NCBI GenBank assembly: GCA_017502305.1
Contig: JAFVVG010000059.1
Coordinates: 1 to 42,546 of the forward strand
Direction: 5' to 3'
Length of the DNA stretch: 42,546 bases
Origin: Clostridia bacterium
GTDB taxonomy: Bacteria > Bacillota > Clostridia > Christensenellales > Aristaeellaceae
Part shown: positions 33,777-41,737 of the stretch, in pieces
How positions within the stretch are numbered: the first letter of the stretch is position 1
How the letters are laid out: each line of letters begins with the position of its first letter
Position numbers and translations under genes: made by a program
The notes under the pieces: generated by a model
Databases searched by the model: none
Seen by the model: only the letters and a program-made list of their open reading frames with translations
What the model was told of the DNA's origin: nothing

Positions 33777-34234
33777 GGCCTGTCGCTGGCCACATACTCC
33801 AGCTGCATGGTGTGCATGGAGGCAAAGCCGCCTGCGAAGTCCAGCTGATATTCCAGATACACACTGCCCTTGTCCTCCCCCAGGTTCACATCCACCCGGG
33901 TAGCAAAGAGCGCCATGTCCATATCGCCGTAGGGCGTGCGGTACACACCCTCGAACCGGCGGTCCTTCACAAACACCATGGAGGTGCCGAAGTCCCCCAG
34001 GCGGTTCATGCTCACCCGGCCGGGCTGCATCATCAAAACGATATCCTGGGTCATCACGGTACCGTCGCTGTCGTCGGTTTGGCTTTCCTGATACCGCAGG
34101 ATGCACCCGTTGGGAGTCTTTTTCACCTCGCCGGTGGTCATCAGGCGGATAGGCTCCTCATTCTCGCCGGCCTCGTTTCTGGAGGCGCCCAGCAGCGTCA
34201 CCAGTACCCGGCGGCCTTCATCCTTCATGTTCAT
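33770..34234 (-). CDS. DUF1934 (YwiB-type) calycin-like protein
   Basis: A 154-residue protein of the DUF1934/YwiB family, predicted to fold as a lipocalin-like beta-barrel. Typical features are the early RVLVTLLG strand, IRLMTTGEVKK, LRYQESQ, a middle VLMMQPGRVSMNRLGDF and a late VYLEYQLDF. The function is unknown; in many Firmicutes the gene lies next to argS, which is absent here. The first of two nearby ATGs (MNMKDEGRR) is chosen, following GAGGATTCGC. It heads a three-gene unit with overlapping genes. Confidence 0.8.
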   Translation of the reverse strand: MNMKDEGRRVLVTLLGASRNEAGENEEPIRLMTTGEVKKTPNGCILRYQESQTDDSDGTVMTQDIVLMMQPGRVSMNRLGDFGTSMVFVKDRRFEGVYRTPYGDMDMALFATRVDVNLGEDKGSVYLEYQLDFAGGFASMHTMQLEYVASDRPC

Positions 34235-34268
34235 GCGAATCCTCGCTCCTTTTCTTCGTTGCCTTATC

Positions 34269-34296
34269 AGTATAGCATACTTTCCGCATTTTGTAT
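34269..34296 (-). promoter_or_regulatory. possible promoter of the DUF1934-MBL genes
   Basis: On the minus strand a good -10 (TATACT) is preceded by a poor -35 (ATACAA) with 16-nt spacing. It overlaps the divergent ispE promoter. Confidence 0.35.
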
Positions 34297-34324
34297 TGCA
34301 CTTTTTTGCCTTCCGGGTTATGAT
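34296..34324 (+). promoter_or_regulatory. sigma-A promoter of ispE
   Basis: TTGCAC, 17 nt, TATGAT, ending about 29 bp before the ATG. Confidence 0.65.
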
Positions 34325-34353
34325 GGATACACCACCCACAAAGGAGAGAGCTT

Positions 34354-35220
34354 ATGCGCGTCAAAGCCCGGGCGAAAATCAACTGGACGCTGGACATCCT
34401 GGGCCAGCGGGAGGACGGCTACCACCTGATGGATATGCTCATGCAGAGCGTTTCCCTGGCGGATACCATCACCCTGACCCCCGCCAGCGAGGTGACCATC
34501 ACCACCGGCGGCTATCCGAAACTCCCCGCCAATGAGCGCAACCTGGCCTACCGGGCAGCCATCGCCCTGCAGAATGCCACCGGCTGCCGCAAGGGAGCGG
34601 CCATCCATGTGGAGAAGCGCATCCCCGTGGGCGCCGGTATGGGCGGCGGCAGTGCTGACGCCGCAGGCGTACTGGCAGGCCTGAACCAGCTGTGGGAAAC
34701 AGGGCTGAACCAGCAGGAGCTGGAAGCCATCGGCCTCACCTTGGGTGCTGACGTACCCTTCTGCCTGCGCGGCGGTTTGACCCGCACCACCGGCATCGGC
34801 GAGAAGATGGTCTCCCTTCCCTGTTCAAGGCTCTATGACCTGGTGGTGATCCAGCCCTGCCGGGGGTTGAGCACCAAAGAGGTATTCACCGCCTATCACG
34901 AGAAGGCCGACATCCCCCGGCCCGCCACCGGGGACGCCCAGCTTGCCCTGGAAAACGGCGATGCAGCCCTGCTGGCCGAAAGCCTTGGCAACGTGCTGCA
35001 GGCCGTGAGCCAGGATAAGCGCCCGCCCATCGGCGATGCCATTGCCGCCCTGAAGCAGCGCGGCGCCATCGCTGCTCTGATGACTGGAAGCGGCTCCGCG
35101 GTGTTCGGCGTTTTTGAATCCGAGGAGGACGCCCGCGAAGCAGCCCGGAGACTGCGCAGCCGCTGGGCCTCCACCTTCTATTGCAGAACGTGCCAGGAGA
35201 GCGTCCTTATCACCGACTGA
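34354..35220 (+). CDS. ispE: 4-diphosphocytidyl-2-C-methyl-D-erythritol kinase
   Basis: GHMP kinase of the non-mevalonate (MEP) isoprenoid pathway, phosphorylating the 2-hydroxyl of CDP-methylerythritol. The 288-residue protein has the catalytic Lys8 in RAKINWTLD, the ATP loop PVGAGMGGGSADAA (91-104) and the catalytic Asp133 in GADVPFC, with TGSGSAVFGVF in the C-terminal domain. The ATG follows AAAGGAGAG. It is alone between its promoter and a perfect terminator. It supplies precursors used by ispA (7437), showing the organism runs the MEP route. Confidence 0.96.
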   Translation: MRVKARAKINWTLDILGQREDGYHLMDMLMQSVSLADTITLTPASEVTITTGGYPKLPANERNLAYRAAIALQNATGCRKGAAIHVEKRIPVGAGMGGGSADAAGVLAGLNQLWETGLNQQELEAIGLTLGADVPFCLRGGLTRTTGIGEKMVSLPCSRLYDLVVIQPCRGLSTKEVFTAYHEKADIPRPATGDAQLALENGDAALLAESLGNVLQAVSQDKRPPIGDAIAALKQRGAIAALMTGSGSAVFGVFESEEDAREAARRLRSRWASTFYCRTCQESVLITD

Positions 35221-35227
35221 CACACAA

Positions 35228-35260
35228 AAGCGCTCCGGAACAGTCCGGAGCGCTTCTTTC
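35228..35260 (+). terminator. intrinsic terminator after ispE
   Basis: A perfect 12-bp stem (AAGCGCTCCGGA/TCCGGAGCGCTT, loop ACAG) followed by CTTTC. It overlaps the end of the convergent Feo operon and may serve both strands. Confidence 0.75.
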
Positions 35261-35417
35261 AATTCTCCCCCATGCCGCAGCAGCAGCCCTTGGAGGCGCA
35301 TTCTTTGCTGTATGGGCAGCCGATGCACTTCTGCCCCTTTTTCTTGGCCCTGATGATGTAGGCCGCCACGGCAGCCACCAGCGCCAGCACCACAGCGATG
35401 ATGATGAAATCCGTCAT
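35259..35417 (-). CDS. FeoB-associated Cys-rich membrane protein
   Basis: A 52-residue protein. One transmembrane helix covers about residues 3-22 (IIIAVVLALVAAVAAYII). A basic RAKKKG follows, then a cysteine cluster CIGC, EC and GCCCG at residues about 31-48. This is the small protein regularly found after feoB in Firmicutes; it may take part in metal handling at the membrane, which is unproven. GGAGATAAT precedes the ATG, 9 bp after the feoB stop. Its size makes it easy to miss in annotation. Confidence 0.88.
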   Translation of the reverse strand: MTDFIIIAVVLALVAAVAAYIIRAKKKGQKCIGCPYSKECASKGCCCGMGEN

Positions 35418-35426
35418 ATTATCTCC

Positions 35427-37433
35427 TTACGCTTGGGCCCTCAACGTCTTTTCACGCTGCAAGCCCTTGTCCGCTTTGCGAATCAGGCACACGATCACCG
35501 CCACAAAGGCAGCCACGGCAATCAGGCCGGGAATAAAGCCGGCGCCCACGCTGCCGGTGGTGATCAGCGTGCCGATCTGGTACACCGCGAAGCCAATCGT
35601 ATAGCCCGTGCCCAGCTGGAAGCCCACGCCGCCCCAGAGCCACTTGCTGCTCTTCATTTCGGAGTTCATGGCGCCGATAGCCGCGAAGCAGGGCGGGCTG
35701 AACAGGTTGAACATCAGGTAAGCCAGGGCAGCGGCCCGGGTGATGGCCATAATGCCGGCGATCTCGCCGCCAGCACCCTCCAGCATGGCCAGTTCCTCGG
35801 TATTGATGAGGTTCTCCAGGCCCACAAAGCATACTGCCAGGGTACCGACGACATTCTCCTTGGCAATGAAGCCGGTCACGGCGGCGGCGGCCAGCTGCCA
35901 GCTCAGCACACCCACCACCGGCACCAGCGCCCAGGCAAAGGGCTGAGCGATGGAGGCCAGGATGGAAGCATCCGCCGTGGCGGCGGGCTGCAAATCCCAG
36001 GCAAAGGACTGCATCACCTGCACCACCGTGTTGCACAGAAGGATCACCGTGCCGGCCTTCACGATGTAGGCCCAGCCACGGCTCAGCATGGACTGGAAAG
36101 CGCGAACGATGCTGGGCACCTTGTATTCCGGCAGTTCAATAATGAAGAAGGACTTCCGGGCCTTGTTGCCGGTAATCCGGTTGATGATCAGCGCGCCGAA
36201 GAAAATGATGGCGATGCCCGCGAAGTACATCAGGGGGCCCACCCAGCTGGCGTCAGAGAAGAAGGCTCCGGCAAAAAGGGCGATAACGGGCATCTTGGCG
36301 CCGCAGGGCATAAAGGGAGCCAGCATGGCGGTGGCACGGCGCTCACGCTCGTTGCGGATGGTGCGGCAGGCCATAACGCCGGGAACAGCACAGCCCGTGC
36401 CCACCACAAAGGGAATCACAGACTTGCCGGAAAGGCCCACCTTTTTGAAGATGGGATCCAGCACCACAGACACGCGGGCCATGTAGCCGCAGTCCTCCAG
36501 GAGGGCAATGAGGAAATACATTACCATCACCAGGGGCAAGAAGCCCAGCACAGCGCTGACGCCGCCCACAATGCCGTCCACCACCAGGGCCTGCAAAATG
36601 GGGGAAGCACCCTCCACCAGCCCCGCAATCCACTCGGTAACAATCTCCATCCAGCCTTCCAGCACACCGGCCAGCCAGATGCCCAGGCCGCCCTCGGCCT
36701 GGGAGAGCCAGAATACGCCGAACATCACCGCAGCAAAGATCACCAGACCCCAGACGGGATGGGTCACCACGGCATCGATCTTGTCCTGGTCGTTCCGGTC
36801 TTTGGTAAAGACATGGCGGGTTTCCACCTCCCGCACAATGCTGTTCACAAACTTGAAACGGGCCCGGTCGGCCTTCTGCACCTCGGCTTTGCTGGTCAGG
36901 TCGATGTCGCCCTGGTCATAGGGCGCTGCCTGCGCCTTTCCCACCCGGGCCACAGCAGCCTCAACCACAGCCTTGAGGCCCTCGCTGGTGGTGGAAACCG
37001 TGTCCAGCACAGGACAGCCCAGCTTTTGGGAAAGCAGCGTGGTGTTGATGGTGGTGTTCTTCTTTTTGTTCACGTCGGATTTGTTCAGCGCAACCACCAC
37101 CGGAATGCCCAGCTCCAGCAGCTGGGTGGTGAAAAACAGGCTGCGGCTCAGGTTGGTGGCGTCCACAATGTTCACGATTACATCCGGCTTTTCGTTGTGG
37201 ACATACTCGCTGGTGACGCTCTCCTCCACCGTGAAGGGAGACATCGAATAAGCGCCGGGCAAATCCACGGCGATGATCTCCCCGCAATCCGGGCAGTAGG
37301 CCCGCTTGATAGGATGCTCTTTCTTTTCCACCGTAACGCCGGCCCAGTTTCCCACCTTCTCGTTGCTGCCGGTGAGGGCATTATACATGGTGGTCTTGCC
37401 GCTGTTGGGGTTGCCCGTCAATGCGATACGCAT
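35427..37433 (-). CDS. feoB: ferrous iron transport protein B
   Basis: Membrane Fe(II) importer with an N-terminal G domain. The 668-residue chain has G1 GNPNSGKT (7-14), G3 DLPG (57-60), G4 NKSD near 117, then a helical linker and a membrane region from about residue 230 with two Gate motifs, VGTGCAVPGVMA and FSPPCFAAIGAMNSE. The Cys in each Gate is the usual conserved one. A CPDC pair (Cys47, Cys50) lies just before G3, which I do not recall in most FeoB proteins. GGAGG precedes the ATG. feoA lies 87 bp upstream and the Cys-rich protein 9 bp downstream. Confidence 0.96.
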   Translation of the reverse strand: MRIALTGNPNSGKTTMYNALTGSNEKVGNWAGVTVEKKEHPIKRAYCPDCGEIIAVDLPGAYSMSPFTVEESVTSEYVHNEKPDVIVNIVDATNLSRSLFFTTQLLELGIPVVVALNKSDVNKKKNTTINTTLLSQKLGCPVLDTVSTTSEGLKAVVEAAVARVGKAQAAPYDQGDIDLTSKAEVQKADRARFKFVNSIVREVETRHVFTKDRNDQDKIDAVVTHPVWGLVIFAAVMFGVFWLSQAEGGLGIWLAGVLEGWMEIVTEWIAGLVEGASPILQALVVDGIVGGVSAVLGFLPLVMVMYFLIALLEDCGYMARVSVVLDPIFKKVGLSGKSVIPFVVGTGCAVPGVMACRTIRNERERRATAMLAPFMPCGAKMPVIALFAGAFFSDASWVGPLMYFAGIAIIFFGALIINRITGNKARKSFFIIELPEYKVPSIVRAFQSMLSRGWAYIVKAGTVILLCNTVVQVMQSFAWDLQPAATADASILASIAQPFAWALVPVVGVLSWQLAAAAVTGFIAKENVVGTLAVCFVGLENLINTEELAMLEGAGGEIAGIMAITRAAALAYLMFNLFSPPCFAAIGAMNSEMKSSKWLWGGVGFQLGTGYTIGFAVYQIGTLITTGSVGAGFIPGLIAVAAFVAVIVCLIRKADKGLQREKTLRAQA

Positions 37434-37520
37434 GTTTTTCCTCCTGGCCCCCGCAGTTAGGGGCGTTTAACCTCTTTTCTGAAGAAAGGCGGCGGGGATC
37501 TTCCTGCCGCTCATACGTGC

Positions 37521-37739
37521 TTATACCAGAATAGCGCCGGCCAGCTGTCCATCAATGCTGTAACGGCCGTCCTTGATGGACACCACGCAGCCCCTGCCCC
37601 GGCGGGAAACAACGGTAATGGGCTCGCCGGAATAGCAGCCCAGCGAGAACAGGAAAGCATCCAGCTCCTCATCGTTGGTCTCAATACGGCGGATAATATA
37701 TTCTCTACCAACCTGCGCGTTCTGCAAGCTCATTTCCAT
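37521..37739 (-). CDS. feoA: ferrous iron transport protein A
   Basis: Small SH3-like cytosolic partner of FeoB. The 72-residue protein shows the typical FeoA pattern: LFSLGCYSGEPITVVSRRG followed by IKDGRYSIDGQLAGAILV, the DxRYSID..LA..I signature. The ATG follows AGGAGG by five bases. It is first in the feo operon, under a consensus promoter with a candidate metal-responsive operator at 37761-37788. Confidence 0.93.
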   Translation of the reverse strand: MEMSLQNAQVGREYIIRRIETNDEELDAFLFSLGCYSGEPITVVSRRGRGCVVSIKDGRYSIDGQLAGAILV

Positions 37740-37760
37740 GTCAACCTCCTGCGCGGAGAA

Positions 37761-37788
37761 TTAGTCGCGCTTAATTAGCTTTGACTAA
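37761..37788. promoter_or_regulatory. candidate metalloregulator operator of the feo operon
   Basis: Read on the minus strand, TTAGTC and GACTAA are the ends of a 28-bp imperfect dyad centred on AATT. Its first half also fits TTAG-N6-CTAA, the core spacing of DtxR/IdeR-type boxes. It begins five bases after the -10, over the likely start of transcription, where a repressor would block feoA-feoB when iron is ample. Confidence 0.45.
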
Positions 37789-37792
37789 CCAC

Positions 37793-37821
37793 TTTATAGC
37801 ACCTTTTTTCAGCTTTGTCAA
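37793..37821 (-). promoter_or_regulatory. sigma-A promoter of feoA-feoB
   Basis: On the minus strand TTGACA, 17 nt, TATAAA, about 54 bp before the feoA start. Confidence 0.8.
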
Positions 37822-37882
37822 CCCACTATTGACAGTATTCTGACAAAAAAGTTTTACACGACTAACTCCATGGAAAATCCGG

Positions 37883-38851
37883 TCAATTCCGCACCTCTCC
37901 GCACAAATTTCTCTCCAGCCAGGCTTCGGGATCTTCCTGCGCCAGTGCCCACATGAGCTTGGTCACGGCGGCCTCGGTGGTCATATCCATGCCGGAAATG
38001 ACCTCCGCCCGGAGCATCTGCATGCCCACCTCATAGATGGACAGATCCGCCTTCTCATACATGCACTGGGTCACCACCAGCACCCTCACGCCCTTCTCCC
38101 TGAGCATGCGCAGTTTCTCCACCAGGTTCCGGCGGATATAATGCAGGCCGCCCAGGCCGAAGGCCTCGATCACCAATCCCCGGTAGCCTGCCTGGGCCAC
38201 AAAGTCCAGCACGTCCGGCTGGGTGCCGGGCACCAATTTCAGCAGGAACACACGGCTGTCCACCTGGGGCCGGAGGGTGTATTCATCCTCTATGCGCTGG
38301 GGGCGCAGAAAATGCACGCCCTCGCTGTCGATCATGCCGGAAAGGGAGCGGTTCACGCTGTCGAAGGCGTCGAAGGACGTGGTGCGGGTCTTCACCGCCC
38401 GGCAGCCCAGGATCAGCTTGCGGGCAAAGCAAACATACACGCCCGCCACGCCCTGGCAGGCCGCCTCCAGTGCGCAGGAAAGGTTGATCTCCGCGTCGGA
38501 AAGGGGCACTCCCATGGGCAGCTGGCTGCCGGTGAGGATCACAGGCTTTTTCAGCCCCAGCAGCATAAAGGAAAGCGCCGCGGCGGTATAGCCCATGGTG
38601 TCGGTGCCGTGGGTGATCACCACGCCGTCGCAGTTTTGCGCGGCCTCGTCCACGGCCCGGGCCAGCTGGGACCACTCCTCCGGCTGAATATTGCTGGAAT
38701 CCATGCGGAACACGTCCCGGGCGATGATCTCCACCCCCGGACGCGCGGTGATATATTGCAGAAGTTCCTCCGCATGGAGCGCGGGCATCAGGCCGTCCCC
38801 GGTATGGCGGCAGGCAATGGTGCCGCCGGTGGCCAGCAAAGCGATACGCAT
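37883..38851 (-). CDS. L-asparaginase, cytosolic type
   Basis: Hydrolyses asparagine to aspartate and ammonia. The 322-residue protein has the first catalytic motif ATGGTIA with Thr11, the second THGTDTMGY with Thr83-Asp84, and LTGSQLPMG downstream. No signal peptide is present, so it is likely the intracellular (AnsA/type I) form. It starts at an ATG after GGGGGAT. It has its own promoter, divergent from the MFS gene, and ends 144 bp before feoA; no terminator is obvious between. The symbol ansA would fit but paralogue naming cannot be settled here. Confidence 0.92.
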   Translation of the reverse strand: MRIALLATGGTIACRHTGDGLMPALHAEELLQYITARPGVEIIARDVFRMDSSNIQPEEWSQLARAVDEAAQNCDGVVITHGTDTMGYTAAALSFMLLGLKKPVILTGSQLPMGVPLSDAEINLSCALEAACQGVAGVYVCFARKLILGCRAVKTRTTSFDAFDSVNRSLSGMIDSEGVHFLRPQRIEDEYTLRPQVDSRVFLLKLVPGTQPDVLDFVAQAGYRGLVIEAFGLGGLHYIRRNLVEKLRMLREKGVRVLVVTQCMYEKADLSIYEVGMQMLRAEVISGMDMTTEAAVTKLMWALAQEDPEAWLERNLCGEVRN

Positions 38852-38882
38852 CAGGCAATCCCCCTAAAAATTGTCTGATAAG

Positions 38883-38911
38883 AGTATATCACATCCTATT
38901 TACAAATACAA
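38883..38911 (-). promoter_or_regulatory. promoter of the asparaginase gene
   Basis: On the minus strand TTGTAT, 17 nt, TATACT. It overlaps the divergent MFS promoter, so the two may compete or share a regulator. Confidence 0.6.
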
Positions 38912-38926
38912 AAGATATGTTATGAT
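38899..38926 (+). promoter_or_regulatory. promoter of the MFS-GDPD genes
   Basis: TTTACA, 16 nt, TATGAT. A small GGCGC/GCGCC hairpin follows in the leader at about 38941-38953. Confidence 0.5.
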
Positions 38927-38971
38927 GAATGCAACAACCCGGCGCAATGCGCCAGCAAAGGAATGAATGAT

Positions 38972-40273
38972 ATGAAGCTGAACGTCAAGCGGACCTTCCT
39001 GGTTGGTCTCGCGTTCCTGTCCATCAGCGCCTTCTGGGGCCTTTACGACTTCGTGGTCCCTCTGATCCTGAAAAACACCTACGCCCTGGGTGACACCTGG
39101 GCCGGCACCGTCATGGCCATGGACAACATCGTGGCCCTGTTCCTTTTGCCCTTCTTCGGCGCCCTGAGCGACAAGTGCAAGCTGCGCATCGGCCGCCGCA
39201 CGCCCTTCATCATCTTCGGCACTGTCTGCGCGGTAATCCTGCTGCTGGCGCTGCCCTTTGTGGTGAAGCACGGCACCCTGCCCGTATTCCTGTGCACGCT
39301 GGCGCTGCTTTTGCTAGCCATGGGCACCTATCGTTCCCCCGCCGTGGCCCTCATGCCCGATGTGACCCCCAAGCCCCTGCGCTCCAAGGGCAACGCCATC
39401 ATCAACCTGATGGGCGCCATTGGCGGCGCGCTTTCCCTGGTGCTGGTGAACTTCGCTGTGATCCGCACCGTGGATGATGCCGGCGCAACTCATTCCGATT
39501 ACACGCTGCTGTTCATCAGCGTGGCGGTCATCATGGTGGTGTGCATCGCCGTGCTGGTATCCACCATCCGCGAGCGCAAGCTGGTGGCTGAAATGGAAGC
39601 CATCAACTATGGCGAGACCGCCGACGCCCCCAAGGCTGTCCAGGCTGCCGGCAAGGCCAAGCTGCCCAAGGACGTCATGCGCTCCCTGATCCTGATTCTC
39701 TGCTCCGTGAGCCTGTGGTTCATGGGCTACAACGCCGTGACCAGCGCCTTCAGCAAGTATGCCACCTCCGTGTGGAACGTCACCGAAAGCGCCGCCGCCA
39801 ACTGCATGCTGGTGGGCACGGTGGGCGCCATCATCAGCTACTGGCCCGTGGGCATCATCTCCAGCAAGATCGGCCGCAAGCGCATGATCCAGTTCGGCAT
39901 TCTGTTGCTGGCCTTCTGCTTCTTCGTCGGTTCCGTTCTGCCGGAAATGAGCTTCATCATGTATGTGATGTTTGCGCTGGTGGGCGTGGCCTGGGCCTCC
40001 ATCAACGTCAACTCCTTCCCCATGGTGGTGGAAATGGCCTCCGGCGCCGATACCGGTAAGTACACCGGCTATTACTACACCTTCTCCATGTCCGCCCAGG
40101 TGCTGACGCCCATTCTCTCCGGCGCGTTGCTGGAGCATGTGGGCTACCACACCCTGTTCCCCTATGCCATGGTGATGCTGCTGGGTGCCTTCGTGACCTT
40201 CTTCTTCGTCAAGCACGGCGACAGCAAGCCCCAGGCCAAATCCGGCCTGGAAGCCCTGGATGTGGAGGACTAA
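38972..40273 (+). CDS. MFS transporter (SLC45/sugar-cation symporter-like)
   Basis: A membrane transporter of about 433 residues with around twelve predicted helices. The loop GALSDKCKLRIGRRTPFI after helix 2 is the MFS motif A form typical of SLC45/sucrose-type and related sugar symporters; a second GRKR loop lies after helix 8. A cytoplasmic loop of about 45 residues separates the two halves. The inner ATG is preferred because AAAGGA lies 9 nt before it; an ATG 9 nt upstream abuts that site. It is followed 3 bp later by the GDPD gene, so they are cotranscribed. Substrate is inferred only by family; a glycerophosphodiester or sugar is possible. Confidence 0.78.
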   Translation: MKLNVKRTFLVGLAFLSISAFWGLYDFVVPLILKNTYALGDTWAGTVMAMDNIVALFLLPFFGALSDKCKLRIGRRTPFIIFGTVCAVILLLALPFVVKHGTLPVFLCTLALLLLAMGTYRSPAVALMPDVTPKPLRSKGNAIINLMGAIGGALSLVLVNFAVIRTVDDAGATHSDYTLLFISVAVIMVVCIAVLVSTIRERKLVAEMEAINYGETADAPKAVQAAGKAKLPKDVMRSLILILCSVSLWFMGYNAVTSAFSKYATSVWNVTESAAANCMLVGTVGAIISYWPVGIISSKIGRKRMIQFGILLLAFCFFVGSVLPEMSFIMYVMFALVGVAWASINVNSFPMVVEMASGADTGKYTGYYYTFSMSAQVLTPILSGALLEHVGYHTLFPYAMVMLLGAFVTFFFVKHGDSKPQAKSGLEALDVED

Positions 40274-40276
40274 GCC

Positions 40277-41074
40277 ATGCTGCTTGCCATCATCATTCTG
40301 CTTGCCCTTTATGTTTTCCTGATCTTCCCCAACCTGCCCAGGCGTGATATCAAGCACCTCCAGGGCTACGACTACGCCCACCGGGGCCTGTGGAACGACA
40401 AGCTGCCTGAAAACAGCATGGCCGCCTTCCGCAACGCCGTGGACCACGACTTTGGCATGGAGCTGGACGTGCACCTCACCCGCGACGACCAGCTGGTGAT
40501 TTTCCACGACGACAGCCTCAATCGCATGTGCGGTGTGGACAAGGCCATCTGCGACTGCACCCTGGCGGAGCTGCAGCAATACCGCCTGAACGGCACAGAA
40601 GAGACCATCCCCACCTTCGACGAGTTCCTCACCATGGTGGCTGGCCGTGTGCCTCTGATCATCGAGATCAAATCCGACAAGCGCATTAACGAGCTTTGCC
40701 AGCGTGTCCACACCCGGCTGCAGGCATACACCGGCCCCTATTGCATCGAGAGCTTTCATCCCCTGGCGGTGCAGTGGTTCCGCAAGAACGCCCCTGAAAT
40801 CATCCGCGGCCAGCTGGCCCACGGCCTTTACGGCTTTCCCGCAAAGAAGCGCACCTGGCTTTTGCGGGGCCTGGCCAGCCTGATCCAGAACGTGCTGGGC
40901 CGCCCGGACTTTGTGGCCTATGAGCATTCCTCGGACAGGAACCTGCCCATGGCCCTCATTCGGCTGATGAAACCCTGGCTGGTGTGCTGGACGGTCCGCT
41001 CCCAGCACGACATGAATATGCTCCGCCACCGCTACGATCTGCAAATCTTTGAAGGGTTTATCCCCAATCATTGA
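40277..41074 (+). CDS. membrane-anchored glycerophosphodiester phosphodiesterase
   Basis: A 265-residue GDPD-family enzyme that splits glycerophosphodiesters to glycerol-3-phosphate and an alcohol. An N-terminal hydrophobic segment (1-18) is a likely membrane anchor. Catalytic and metal residues are His35-Arg36 in AHRG, Glu45 in PENS, Glu62 and Asp64 in MELDVHLTRD, and His77 in IFHDD. Later conserved strands are IIEIKSD and IESFHP. Only three bases separate it from the MFS gene, suggesting that uptake and hydrolysis are linked. The stop codon lies inside the greA -35 region. Confidence 0.88.
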   Translation: MLLAIIILLALYVFLIFPNLPRRDIKHLQGYDYAHRGLWNDKLPENSMAAFRNAVDHDFGMELDVHLTRDDQLVIFHDDSLNRMCGVDKAICDCTLAELQQYRLNGTEETIPTFDEFLTMVAGRVPLIIEIKSDKRINELCQRVHTRLQAYTGPYCIESFHPLAVQWFRKNAPEIIRGQLAHGLYGFPAKKRTWLLRGLASLIQNVLGRPDFVAYEHSSDRNLPMALIRLMKPWLVCWTVRSQHDMNMLRHRYDLQIFEGFIPNH

Positions 41075-41099
41075 CAAGCGGCGAGAAATCCAGTATAAT
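41071..41099 (+). promoter_or_regulatory. consensus sigma-A promoter of greA(-lysS)
   Basis: TTGACA, 17 nt, TATAAT. The -35 overlaps the GDPD stop codon. Confidence 0.88.
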
Positions 41100-41125
41100 C
41101 AACGGGTATCGAGTTCGCAAGCCTT

Positions 41126-41168
41126 GAGAAGCACTTCGGCCTTGACAAACGCCGGGGTGTTTTCTCTT
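41126..41168 (+). terminator. possible attenuator hairpin in the greA leader
   Basis: CACTTCGGC (41132-41140) pairs with GCCGGGGTG (41151-41159) using two G-U pairs, extended by GAGAA with TTCTC, and ends in a T-rich stretch (GTTTTCTCTT) about 35 bp before greA. The U-run is partly inside the stem, so it may be only a structured leader. Confidence 0.4.
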
Positions 41169-41201
41169 CACTATGACAAAAACCGAAGGGAGCTACCAAC
41201 C

Positions 41202-41681
41202 ATGGCAGAGGAAAAGCGTAATATTATGACAGAAGAGGGCCTTCGCAAGCTGCAGGAGCAGCTGGACTTCCTGGTCGGCGTCCGCCGCAACGAAGTCGCC
41301 CAGAAGATCGAGGTCGCCCGCGGCTTTGGCGACCTTTCCGAAAACGCCGAATACGACGAGGCCAAGAAGGAGCAGGGCCAGCTGGAGGACGAGATCGCCC
41401 GCCTGACCAAGGTCATCTCCACTGCCGTCGTGGTTTCCGAAAACGAAATCTCCACCGACAAGGTTTCCGTTGGCACCACCGTGAAGGTGCAGGACGTGAG
41501 CACCGGTGATGTGTACGAGTACGCCATCGTGGGCGCCGAAGAGGCCGACCCCTACGAGGACAAGATCTCCAACGAGTCCCCCGTGGGTGCCGCCCTGATG
41601 GGTGCCACCGTGGGCGCCGTGCTGGACATCGAAGTCCCCATGGGCATGCTGAAGTATAAGGTTCTGGAGATCAAGCGCTGA
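41202..41681 (+). CDS. greA: transcription elongation factor GreA
   Basis: Binds the RNA polymerase secondary channel and stimulates cleavage of backtracked RNA. The 159-residue protein has the N-terminal coiled coil with the acidic tip GDLSENAEYDEAKKEQ and the C-terminal FKBP-like domain ending KYKVLEIKR. The ATG follows GAAGGGAG; an in-frame upstream extension lies in the leader and is not coding. It is followed 56 bp later by lysS, the common greA-lysS pair of Firmicutes. Confidence 0.97.
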   Translation: MAEEKRNIMTEEGLRKLQEQLDFLVGVRRNEVAQKIEVARGFGDLSENAEYDEAKKEQGQLEDEIARLTKVISTAVVVSENEISTDKVSVGTTVKVQDVSTGDVYEYAIVGAEEADPYEDKISNESPVGAALMGATVGAVLDIEVPMGMLKYKVLEIKR

Positions 41682-41737
41682 GCGAATCACGCCCAATGAA
41701 CCCCAAACCCTACTTCATCACGAAAGGTGCGATCCCT

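Noticed and set aside
35181..37460. Open frame of about 759 codons on the plus strand
   Set aside because: Antisense to feoB, His/Gly/Gln-rich shadow translation, no ribosome site and no domain.
38941..38953. GGCGC/GCGCC hairpin in the MFS leader as another copy of the palindromic repeat
   Set aside because: It lacks the GGGGTCAC and GCGACGCG flanks; the short GC palindrome is likely coincidence.
41682..41737. Separate promoter or T-box for lysS
   Set aside because: The 56-bp gap has only the ribosome site; no -10/-35 pair or T-box sequence is visible.
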